Position numbers and translations under genes: made by a program. A DNA stretch of 64,000 nucleotides from an uncultured Muribaculaceae bacterium. GTDB lineage: Bacteria > Bacteroidota > Bacteroidia > Bacteroidales > Muribaculaceae. Shown piece by piece: positions 8,231 to 15,893 of the stretch. The stretch lies in the NCBI GenBank assembly GCA_910584905.1, contig CAJUCQ010000024.1, positions 20,817 through 84,816 of the forward strand, written 5' to 3'. Positions within the stretch are counted from its first letter, which is position 1; the number at the start of each line of letters is the position of its first letter. A model generated the notes under the pieces. It was not told the DNA's origin and searched no databases. It saw only the letters and a list, made by a program, of their open reading frames with translations.

Positions 8231-10630
8231 ATGTCGAAAACACTCAAAAACGTCTCCGAACCGCAACCTGCACCGCGCAAGGCTTGGGTCCGCAAGACGG
8301 TGCGATTTCTTTGGATTGCTTTCGCTCTCTTTGTTGTGCTCACGGGCGTGTTTTTCGTGATGGTTTACAACGGCGTAATCGGATATATGCCGCCCGTTGA
8401 GGAGCTTAAGAACCCGCAGGACCGCTATGCATCGGTCATCTACGCCGCCGACGGCGAGGAACTGGGCCGCTACTTCCGCAATACGGGCAACCGCGTCTAC
8501 GCCGACTTCGACGAGATTTCGCCTGCCGTAGTCAACGCCCTCATTGCCACGGAGGACGCCCGCTTCGCCGACCACTCCGGCATCGACATGCGCGCCGTCA
8601 CCCGCGCGCTCGTCAAAACCGTCCTTATGGGCCAGCGAAGCGCCGGCGGCGGCTCCACAATCACCCAGCAGCTTGCCAAGCAGCTCTACTCGCCCGCCAG
8701 CTCGAATATCTTCGACCGCGCAATGCAGAAGCCCATCGAATGGATGATTGCCATCAAACTCGAACGCTTCTATTCGAAGGAGGAGATTCTGAAAATGTAT
8801 CTCAACCAGTTCGACTTCCTCTACAACGCCGTGGGCATCAAGAGCGCGGCCAAGGTCTATTTCAATAAAGAAGCCTCCGACCTCGACGTCCTTGAGGCCG
8901 CCACGCTCGTAGGCATGGTCAAAAACCCCTCCTACTTCAATCCCGTGCGCAAGCCCGAACGCACCCGCGCCCGCCGCAACGTGGTCCTTGAGCAGATGCA
9001 CAAGGCCGGAATGCTCTCCGACGCCGAGCTCGCCGACCTTCAGGCGCGCCCCATGACGCTCGATTTCCACCGCGTGGACCACAAGGACGGCCTCGCGCCG
9101 TATTTCCGCGAGGAACTGCGCCGCATCCTCTCGGCAAAGAAACCCCGAAGCTCCGACTACCCCTCGTGGGACCGTCAGCGCTACGTCGACGACTCCATCG
9201 CATGGGCCACAAACCCGCTCTTCGGGTGGGTCGAGAAAACCCGCAAGCCCGACGGAACGAAATACGACATCTATAACGACGGCCTCAAAATCTACACTAC
9301 AATCGACTCCCGCATGCAGCGCTACGCCGAGGAGGCCGTGCACGAACACATGAGCTCGCTCCAGCGGCAGTTTTTCAAGGAAAAGAAAAACTCGCCGACG
9401 GCACCCTACACGTCAAATCCCGCCGAACTCTCGTCGGCCACACGCGAAAAACTCATCAACACGGCCATAAACCAGAGCGAGCGCGCCCGCGTGGCCCGCG
9501 TGGCCGGCCTCTCGCCTGAGGAAATCAAGCGTCAGTTCAACACTCCCGTCGAGATGACAGTATTCAGCTACGAAGGCCCGCTCGACACCATTATGACCCC
9601 GCGCGACTCGGTCCTCTACACCAAGAGCTTCCTCCGCACGGGCTTCATGAGTATGGAACCGGCCACGGGATTCGTGAAGGCATACGTCGGCGGCCCCGAC
9701 TTCCGCTTCTTCCAGTACGACATGGCCGCCACCGGACGCCGTCAGATTGGCTCGACAATCAAGCCCTTCCTTTACACATACGCCTTCGAGACCGACGAAT
9801 TCACCCCCTGCTCCGAAATGCTTAACGAGCAGCCCACGCTCTACGACGAAAACGGACGTATCTGGCAACCCCGCAACACCGGCCACTCGCGCATAGGCGA
9901 GATGGTAAGCCTCCGATGGGCCCTCACAAACTCCAACAACTGGATTTCGGCCCGTATCATGGACCGTCTCAACCCCTACGAGCTTGTGCGCCGCATGCAC
10001 TCATACGGCATCACAAATCAGCTCCCGCCGGTGAAATCGCTGTGTCTCGGCCCGTGCGAGGTAAGCGTAAAAGAGATGGTCACGGCCTACAGCGCATTCG
10101 CCAACAAAGGCATGCGCACCGACCCCCTCTACGTCACGGCAATAGCCGACGCCAACGGAAACGTGATTCAGGAGTTCGCTCCCTCGCAGACCGAAGTAAT
10201 CACCGAGCGAGGCCACAACCGCATCCTCTCGGTGCTCCTCAACGTCGTCGACAGCGGCACCGGCAACCGCCTCCGCCGTGCGCCCTATAACATCACGGCT
10301 CAGATGGGAGGCAAAACCGGCACAACCAACTTCAACGCCGACGGATGGTTCATGGGATTCACCCCCGAGCTTGTCAGCGGCGTATGGGTCGGCGGCGACG
10401 AACGCTATATCCATTTCAACAGCATGGCGCAGGGACAGGGCGCATCGATGGCCCTCCCAATTTACGGCAAATATATTTCAAAGGTCTACGCCGACCCCAA
10501 GCTGCCCTACACGCAGACGGCGAAGTTCTCGTTCTCCGAAGCAAACCTTTGCGAAGGCGGAATGGACTTCGACGAGTATCCTGATGAGGAGCAGACCGTC
10601 GACGAAATCGTAAGCGGAGCCTTCGACTGA
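8231..10630 (+). CDS. mrcA: Class A penicillin-binding protein 1A
   Basis: This 799-residue bifunctional peptidoglycan synthase has one N-terminal membrane anchor (about residues 21-45). The GT51 glycosyltransferase domain contains ATEDARF with catalytic Glu108, then RSAGGGSTITQQLAKQL. The transpeptidase domain contains S-T-I-K (Ser508, Lys511), S-N-N and K-T-G-T (Lys695). The GT51 domain polymerises lipid II and the transpeptidase cross-links stem peptides in the periplasm. It is the first gene of a tightly packed plus-strand series. Its stop overlaps the next start by one base (TGATG), implying translational coupling. Confidence 0.95.
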   Translation: MSKTLKNVSEPQPAPRKAWVRKTVRFLWIAFALFVVLTGVFFVMVYNGVIGYMPPVEELKNPQDRYASVIYAADGEELGRYFRNTGNRVYADFDEISPAVVNALIATEDARFADHSGIDMRAVTRALVKTVLMGQRSAGGGSTITQQLAKQLYSPASSNIFDRAMQKPIEWMIAIKLERFYSKEEILKMYLNQFDFLYNAVGIKSAAKVYFNKEASDLDVLEAATLVGMVKNPSYFNPVRKPERTRARRNVVLEQMHKAGMLSDAELADLQARPMTLDFHRVDHKDGLAPYFREELRRILSAKKPRSSDYPSWDRQRYVDDSIAWATNPLFGWVEKTRKPDGTKYDIYNDGLKIYTTIDSRMQRYAEEAVHEHMSSLQRQFFKEKKNSPTAPYTSNPAELSSATREKLINTAINQSERARVARVAGLSPEEIKRQFNTPVEMTVFSYEGPLDTIMTPRDSVLYTKSFLRTGFMSMEPATGFVKAYVGGPDFRFFQYDMAATGRRQIGSTIKPFLYTYAFETDEFTPCSEMLNEQPTLYDENGRIWQPRNTGHSRIGEMVSLRWALTNSNNWISARIMDRLNPYELVRRMHSYGITNQLPPVKSLCLGPCEVSVKEMVTAYSAFANKGMRTDPLYVTAIADANGNVIQEFAPSQTEVITERGHNRILSVLLNVVDSGTGNRLRRAPYNITAQMGGKTGTTNFNADGWFMGFTPELVSGVWVGGDERYIHFNSMAQGQGASMALPIYGKYISKVYADPKLPYTQTAKFSFSEANLCEGGMDFDEYPDEEQTVDEIVSGAFD

Positions 10631-11586
10631 TGAAAAAGCCTCTCCTCCCCGCCCTTGCCCTCGCCGCCGCATTCTCTCTTGCGGCGGCCACGCCCGTCGA
10701 CTCCATTGTCGGCGCGCTGGAGCGCCCGCGCGCCTTCGCCGCAAGGATTGAGTCGACAACAGGCCTCGCAGGCACAGTCCTCGAATCGCCCGACGGCGAT
10801 TTCATCGTCGCATACCGCCTTCCCGGCGACGCAGGCGATTCATTCGTCGCCGCAATCGCCGACAGCATCTACCGCTACAAACGCGCCACACTCTCCGTCG
10901 AACCCATGCGCCCGGAGGCATTCGCCGCCGACGGCATGGCCCGCTTCGCCCCGGCTGTGCTTGCCTCGCATATCCGCGCCTGCCTCGCCTCCGACGGCTC
11001 AAGCCGCGTCAGCGTCTCCCTCCCGGACACGCTGAGCGTCGAGACAATCCACGACGGAAGCCCCGTCGCGGCCGATGTATTCGTCTTTGACACCGCCACC
11101 GGCCGCCTGCGGAGCGAGACCGTCAGGCTGATGACCTCCGGCGACGACATCCTGCGCCACGAGCTGATTCCTTGCGAGGGCGCTCCGGAGCATATTTCGC
11201 GCGCCACCCTTGAGCGCCTTTACCCCGAGGCCTTCATTCCCCGCCTGCCGCACACGGCCCTGAAAACCGTAGGCTCCGGCTCGCAATCCCGCGTCGACCT
11301 CCGCGACGAAGCCCGCGACGCCCTCGTTGCCGTCCTCGATGCCTTCGACCCCTCGACTCCGGCCATGATGGCCCGCGTGCGCGCCGCCGCCGCAGGGCGC
11401 CCGATATTCTGGGCATTCACCGACACGCGCGTCGACGACATAACCGACCGCTGTCCCGACCCCCTGCCCGAAGGCGAGACCGCACTCATGGGCGCGCGCG
11501 CCCTCGGAGTCGACGCCCCGGCCCTTATCGAAGTTAAAAACCGGACCATAATATCCACCACAAGTCTCTCCCGATGCCACCACTGA
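10630..11586 (+). CDS. Exported protein of unknown function (318 aa)
   Basis: A signal peptide (MKKPLLPALALAAAFSLAAA) precedes about 298 mature residues without a lipobox. The protein is alanine-, arginine- and aspartate-rich and largely alpha/beta by inspection. There are three cysteines in the mature part (IRACLAS, LIPCEGA, DRCPDP) plus a fourth near the end (SRCHH). I do not recognise a family or catalytic motif. It is coupled to PBP1A upstream by a 1-base overlap and overlaps the DUF4199-like gene by 13 bp, so it is probably a periplasmic partner in envelope assembly. That role is inference from position only. Confidence 0.75.
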   Translation: MKKPLLPALALAAAFSLAAATPVDSIVGALERPRAFAARIESTTGLAGTVLESPDGDFIVAYRLPGDAGDSFVAAIADSIYRYKRATLSVEPMRPEAFAADGMARFAPAVLASHIRACLASDGSSRVSVSLPDTLSVETIHDGSPVAADVFVFDTATGRLRSETVRLMTSGDDILRHELIPCEGAPEHISRATLERLYPEAFIPRLPHTALKTVGSGSQSRVDLRDEARDALVAVLDAFDPSTPAMMARVRAAAAGRPIFWAFTDTRVDDITDRCPDPLPEGETALMGARALGVDAPALIEVKNRTIISTTSLSRCHH

Positions 11587-12086
11587 TAGAAAGTGCCGCC
11601 CGCCGCGGCCTTGTAGTCGCCGCCTTCGTCTTTGCCTTCCTTGCCCTCGGGTCAACGGGCGGCGCCGGAGGCCTGCTCGCCCTCGCTTCGGGGATAGCAG
11701 GCATCGTCTACCTCATCCGTCAGCAATGCCTGCGCGACCGCGAGGCCCGCGCCGCCACCGGTCGCGGCGTCCCCGCCGCGGCCCTTGCCAGCTACGGCGT
11801 TGCGATATCATTCTTCGCCGCCCTCCCCGTAGCCCTCGCCGTCTACGTCATTCTCCGCTTCATCTTCCCGGATTATATCGTCAGTCAGCTCGAATATTCC
11901 GTCAACGTAATGGCGCAGATTCCCGAATACGCCCCGCTGACAGCGCAGCTTCAGCACATCCTTGACCACGGACCCGTGCCGACACCCGCCGACATGATGG
12001 CCTCGGTGCTCATGATGATGATGCTCTCCGGACTGTTTATCGGCATCGCAGGCCTTATCATAGCAAAAACAATCAACCGCAAATAA
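11574..12086 (+). CDS. DUF4199-like integral membrane protein
   Basis: This 170-residue protein has about four hydrophobic segments: roughly residues 10-28, 30-46, 68-92 and 142-166 (SVLMMMMLSGLFIGIAGLII). The size and the placement directly before a GT2 glycosyltransferase match DUF4199 proteins of Bacteroidetes, whose function is not known. It overlaps the preceding gene by 13 bp and the following glycosyltransferase by 1 base. It may help the glycosyltransferase or handle a lipid-linked sugar; this is inference. Confidence 0.75.
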   Translation: MPPLIESAARRGLVVAAFVFAFLALGSTGGAGGLLALASGIAGIVYLIRQQCLRDREARAATGRGVPAAALASYGVAISFFAALPVALAVYVILRFIFPDYIVSQLEYSVNVMAQIPEYAPLTAQLQHILDHGPVPTPADMMASVLMMMMLSGLFIGIAGLIIAKTINRK

Positions 12087-13039
12087 TGGATATTTCAGTA
12101 ATAGTGCCCCTATACAACGAAGCCGAGTCGCTCCCCGAACTCAAGGCTTGGATTGAGCGCGTGATGACCGAACACGGCTTTTCTTACGAAATAATATTCG
12201 TAAACGACGGCTCGACCGACGACTCGTGGGAAGTGATTCGCGGCCTCCGCAACCAAGACCCCGGGCATGTGCGCGGCATTTCTTTCCGCCGCAACTACGG
12301 CAAAAGCCCCGCCCTCAACACCGGCTTCGCCGCCGCCACCGGCGACGTCGTGATAACGATGGACGCCGACCTGCAGGACTCCCCCGACGAAATCCCCGAA
12401 CTCTACCGCATGATTCGTGAGGAAGGCTACGACCTCGTCAGCGGATACAAAAAAAAGCGCTACGACCCCCTCTCGAAGACCATCCCGACGAAACTCTTCA
12501 ACGCCACGGCCCGACGCGTCAGCGGCATCCGGAACCTCCACGACTTCAACTGCGGCCTGAAAGCATACGACGCAAAAGTCGTCAAACACATCGAAGTCTA
12601 CGGCGACATGCACCGCTACATCCCTTATCTCGCAAAGCTCGCCGGTTTTCATAAAATAGGCGAAAAAGTGGTGCAGCACCGCGCGCGCAAATACGGCAAG
12701 ACCAAATTCGGCCTCGACCGCTTTGTCAACGGCTATCTCGACCTGCTCACCCTGTGGTTCACGGGCCGTTTCGGCAAAAAACCGATGCACTTTTTCGGCC
12801 TCCTCGGCTCGCTGATGTTCATGCTCGGCTTCGTAGCCGTGATTCTCGTCGGTGTGCTCAAACTCTACCACATGTATGCCGGACACAGCTACATCCTCGT
12901 CACCGACTCTCCCTACTTCTTCCTTGCCCTTACCCTCATGCTCCTCGGCTCCCAGCTCTTTCTCGCCGGATTCATCGGCGAGCTGGTGGTGCGCAACTCG
13001 CCGAAGCGCAACGAATATGAAATCGACGAACGCATTTAG
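12086..13039 (+). CDS. GT2-family glycosyltransferase with C-terminal membrane segments
   Basis: This encodes 317 residues. The N-terminal GT-A domain shows VIVPLYNEAESLPEL, VNDGSTDDSW and the metal-binding DADLQDSPDEI. The acceptor-side region contains FNCGLKAYD. Two C-terminal transmembrane helices (about residues 233-257 and 270-296) are typical of DPM1/GtrB-type enzymes, which move a sugar onto polyprenyl phosphate at the inner membrane. It likely makes an undecaprenyl-phosphate-linked sugar for envelope glycan modification; the sugar is unknown. Its start overlaps the stop of the DUF4199-like gene (TAATG). Confidence 0.88.
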   Translation: MDISVIVPLYNEAESLPELKAWIERVMTEHGFSYEIIFVNDGSTDDSWEVIRGLRNQDPGHVRGISFRRNYGKSPALNTGFAAATGDVVITMDADLQDSPDEIPELYRMIREEGYDLVSGYKKKRYDPLSKTIPTKLFNATARRVSGIRNLHDFNCGLKAYDAKVVKHIEVYGDMHRYIPYLAKLAGFHKIGEKVVQHRARKYGKTKFGLDRFVNGYLDLLTLWFTGRFGKKPMHFFGLLGSLMFMLGFVAVILVGVLKLYHMYAGHSYILVTDSPYFFLALTLMLLGSQLFLAGFIGELVVRNSPKRNEYEIDERI

Positions 13040-13055
13040 CCCCCGATAAATCAAA

Positions 13056-13577
13056 ATGGAAACATTCCGCAACTTAGCTCTCGCGCGCTACTCATGCCGC
13101 GCATACGACTCATCCCGCATCCCTTCGCGCGCAATTCTCGCCGACATTCTCGAAGATGTGCGCATCGCCCCGTCGGCCTGCAACCGCCAGCCGTGGCAAT
13201 TTTGGGTCATTGATTCCGAAGGCCCCGCCCGCGACGCCGTCCTTGCCTCGTACGAACGCGAATGGATCCGCACCGCTCCGGCCTTTGTGGTCTGCCTCGG
13301 GATTGTCGACGAAGGCTGGGTGCGCCCCTATGACGGCCATTCGCATATCGACGTGGACCTCGCCATAGCCGCCGAGCACCTTTGCCTCGCCGCCACCGAC
13401 CGCGGCCTCGCCACTTGCTGGGTATGCCATTTCGACCCCGAAAAACTCCGCGAAGGCCTTGAAATCCCCGACGGACTCCGCCCCGTGGCCATTATCCCCG
13501 TGGGCTATCCCGCCGAAGGCGTCGCCGCTCCCGAAAAGAAACGCAAATCACTCGAAGAAATCGTCAGATGGCTCTAA
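13056..13577 (+). CDS. Nitroreductase-family flavoprotein
   Basis: The 173-residue product is short for the family but complete. The FMN-binding start LALARYSCRAYDSS matches the family R-S-x-R-x-Y motif. SACNRQPWQFWV follows, then HIDVDLAIAAEHLCLAA and GLATCWVCHFDPEKL, and a C-terminal VAIIPVGYPAEG typical of the flavin site. It likely reduces small quinones, nitro compounds or another substrate with NAD(P)H; the real substrate is unknown. It lies 16 bp after the glycosyltransferase and overlaps the next gene by 10 bp. Confidence 0.88.
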   Translation: METFRNLALARYSCRAYDSSRIPSRAILADILEDVRIAPSACNRQPWQFWVIDSEGPARDAVLASYEREWIRTAPAFVVCLGIVDEGWVRPYDGHSHIDVDLAIAAEHLCLAATDRGLATCWVCHFDPEKLREGLEIPDGLRPVAIIPVGYPAEGVAAPEKKRKSLEEIVRWL

Positions 13578-14104
13578 CCCGCGGCCTCGCCGCCTTGCCC
13601 CTTATCGTGGCCTGCATCGCCGGCGCATCCCTCCCGGCCTGCTCCACAAGCGGTTGCCTCGACAATCAGAGCGCAATCCCGCTCGCCGAGTTCTACTCCT
13701 CGGCCACCGGGCAGGCCATATCGCTCAACAACATCACAATCCGCGGAGTCGGCGCCCCGGCCGATTCCGCAATCCTCGTCGCGCCCCCGGCCGCATCCCA
13801 AGTCTACCTCCCGATGCGCTCCACCCGCAATTCGACTTCGTGGCGAATCAGCTATCAGCAACCCGGAATCGACGACCCGGCATTCGACGACGTCGTCACC
13901 TTCACCTACGACTCCGAGCCATACTTCGCATCCGCCGAATGCGGCGCAATGTACTGCTACCGCATCCGCAAAGTCGAATGCACAACCAACCTGCTCGACT
14001 CCGTAAGCATCCTCGACTCGCTCATCACCAATGTCGACCGTCCGAGTATGCGATTCTATTTCCGAACAGCCGAAGAGCCCGGGGAGGAGGCTGAAACGAT
14101 ATGA
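13568..14104 (+). CDS. DUF6452-like lipoprotein
   Basis: This 178-residue product has an N-terminal export signal and a lipobox-like LPACSTSGC; the acylated cysteine is probably Cys25. Beta-strand-rich sequence follows (ISLNNITIRGVGAP, DVVTFTYDSEPYF), with a CGAMYCYRIRKVEC cluster containing three cysteines. The lipoprotein start followed by C-L-D-N, and the immediately downstream DUF6048-like gene, match the DUF6452/DUF6048 pair seen in Bacteroidetes. The function is unknown. It overlaps the nitroreductase by 10 bp and the next gene by 4 bp (ATGA). Confidence 0.7.
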   Translation: MALTRGLAALPLIVACIAGASLPACSTSGCLDNQSAIPLAEFYSSATGQAISLNNITIRGVGAPADSAILVAPPAASQVYLPMRSTRNSTSWRISYQQPGIDDPAFDDVVTFTYDSEPYFASAECGAMYCYRIRKVECTTNLLDSVSILDSLITNVDRPSMRFYFRTAEEPGEEAETI

Positions 14105-15030
14105 AACCACGCATTGCCGTTCTCTTCGCTCTCGCCCTCGCCTTGATTCCGGCCTTTGCCGATTCGCCCGTCGGCGATGCCCCGCGCCGTCGCATCTCCC
14201 CCGTGAACAATGCCGCCACACGCACACAAGCCGTCAACGAAACGCGCAACGACACCGCAAAGATAAACGCCGCCCGCAGGGCCAAAAGCACATCCTACCG
14301 CGACGACCGCGGAATGCTCGTTTTTGTCGACACCGTCACCGGCGAAAAATGGGTCGACTCCACAGCCATGAGCACACTCCCGAAGATGAAACACCCCCTC
14401 CTGTATTCAGGAAGCGTAGGCGTAAACATCTGGGACCCCGTGATGCGTGCATTCGGGCAGCGCTACGGTCTGTTCGACGCATGGGTCCAGCTCAACCTCC
14501 ACAACCGCTATCTACCCGTGTTCGAAGTCGGACTCGGCCAAATGGACCACCGCCCGAAAACATCCGATTTCACATTCCGAGTCCCCGCATCGGTATATTT
14601 CCGCATCGGCGCCGACTACAACTTCTTCTACAATTCCAACCCCGACTACCTCCTCGTCGCCGGCCTGCGCTACGGCTTCTCGCCCTTCAGCTACGAAGTG
14701 CGTGATATTGTCCTCGACTCGCCCTACTGGGACGAGACAGCCGTATTCGATATCCCCTCCCGCAACGCCACCGCAGGCTGGCTCGAACTCCGCCTTGGCG
14801 TAATAGTGAAAATCTGGGGCCCGATATCAATGGGATGGAATTTCAAGTACTCGAAGATGCTTCATGAGAGTAAAAGCGCAGTCGGTCAGCCGTGGTACGT
14901 CCCCGGCTTCGGCACTCGCGGCCCCGGTATCGGAGCCACATTCTCCGTCATTTACACCATTCCGCTCGAACGCCTGAACAAACCCGGCCGCACAGGGGTT
15001 ATCAATGAAGATATAAACCCCGAAAAATGA
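14101..15030 (+). CDS. DUF6048-like outer membrane protein
   Basis: This encodes 309 residues with signal peptide MKPRIAVLFALALALIPAFA. A basic linker follows (about residues 25-70). The remainder is predicted beta barrel with many aromatic strand ends (VYFRIGADYNFFYNSNPDY, YGFSPFSYEVRDI, GPISMGWNFKYS). Its partner upstream is the DUF6452-like lipoprotein, which suggests an outer membrane barrel and lipoprotein working as a complex. It overlaps its neighbours by 4 bp on both sides. Confidence 0.72.
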   Translation: MKPRIAVLFALALALIPAFADSPVGDAPRRRISPVNNAATRTQAVNETRNDTAKINAARRAKSTSYRDDRGMLVFVDTVTGEKWVDSTAMSTLPKMKHPLLYSGSVGVNIWDPVMRAFGQRYGLFDAWVQLNLHNRYLPVFEVGLGQMDHRPKTSDFTFRVPASVYFRIGADYNFFYNSNPDYLLVAGLRYGFSPFSYEVRDIVLDSPYWDETAVFDIPSRNATAGWLELRLGVIVKIWGPISMGWNFKYSKMLHESKSAVGQPWYVPGFGTRGPGIGATFSVIYTIPLERLNKPGRTGVINEDINPEK

Positions 15031-15773
15031 AAAAAATAATTATCATAGGCGCATCTTCAGGCATGGGGATGCGAGTGGCGATGGACTTCGCCCGTATGGG
15101 ATGGCGTGTAGGTGTGGCCGCACGCCGCCTCGACCGCCTTCAGGAGATAAAAGCACAGTTTCCCGACCGCGTCGAAGCCATGGCCATTGACGTTGCGGCC
15201 CCCGATGCCGCCCGCCGCTTCGAAAGCCTCATCGAGCTTATCGACGGCATGGACGTCTTCCTCTATGCCGCAGGCACAGGCTGGCGAAACCCCTCGCTCG
15301 ACCCCGCAGTCGAAGCCCGCACAATCGACGTCAACGTCCGCGGATTCACGGCCATAGTCACCTCAGCCTGCCGCTACTTCGCCCGCACCGCCAACCGTAC
15401 ACCCGGACAAATCGCCGTAATCACCTCGGTGGCCGGAGCACGAGGCCTCGGCATCTCGCCAGCATACTCCGCCTCCAAACGCTATCAGTGGAACTATCTC
15501 GACGCCATTGACCAGCTCGCTCATGCCTCACGCATCAACGTCGACATCACCGACATCCGCCCCGGATTCGTCGACACGGCTCTCCTTGCCGACGACCCCC
15601 GCAAAGACTCGCTACCCATGCTGATGAGCATCGATTACGTCGCCCCGCTTATCGAAAAAGCTGTCCTCCGTCGCCGCCGCGTGGCATATATCGACTCCCG
15701 CTGGGCTGTCATGACAGCCCTGATGCGCGCGGTCCCGGCTTCGCTGTGGCGCAGGCTATCCTTTGACTTATAG
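15027..15773 (+). CDS. Short-chain dehydrogenase/reductase
   Basis: This encodes 248 residues. The Rossmann cofactor motif GASSGMG is at residues 8-14, and VAARRLDRL after strand 2 has arginines that suggest NADP(H). The catalytic set is Ser in VITSVAGARG, Tyr147 and Lys151 in YSASK. After the catalytic helix, DIRPGFVDTALL is the usual P-G-x-V-x-T element. The substrate cannot be predicted. It is the last gene of the PBP1A-led series; a large hairpin follows 7 bp after the stop. Confidence 0.9.
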   Translation: MKKIIIIGASSGMGMRVAMDFARMGWRVGVAARRLDRLQEIKAQFPDRVEAMAIDVAAPDAARRFESLIELIDGMDVFLYAAGTGWRNPSLDPAVEARTIDVNVRGFTAIVTSACRYFARTANRTPGQIAVITSVAGARGLGISPAYSASKRYQWNYLDAIDQLAHASRINVDITDIRPGFVDTALLADDPRKDSLPMLMSIDYVAPLIEKAVLRRRRVAYIDSRWAVMTALMRAVPASLWRRLSFDL

Positions 15774-15780
15774 TGTGTTC

Positions 15781-15837
15781 TGCCGAAAAGACCATATTGC
15801 GGCCGCCCCACCAGGGCGGCCGCAAACATTTTCGGCA
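15781..15837. terminator. Nested double-stem hairpin ending the PBP1A operon
   Basis: The inner stem GCGGCCGCCC (15799-15808) / GGGCGGCCGC (15814-15823) has a 5-base loop. It sits inside an outer repeat TGCCGAAAA (15781-15789) / TTTTCGGCA (15829-15837). The right outer arm supplies the T run for plus-strand termination; the element is symmetric enough to work both ways. Confidence 0.7.
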
Positions 15838-15893
15838 TGCCTTTTGTTATTAATGGAAAGCAAAAAACTATCCACGCGTAAAGACTACACTTT

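Noticed and set aside
6712..8343. Longer 543-residue version of the FadL-type protein
   Set aside because: The extra N-terminus runs through the consensus promoter and into the divergent PBP1A gene; the ATG at 8043 gives a standard signal peptide.
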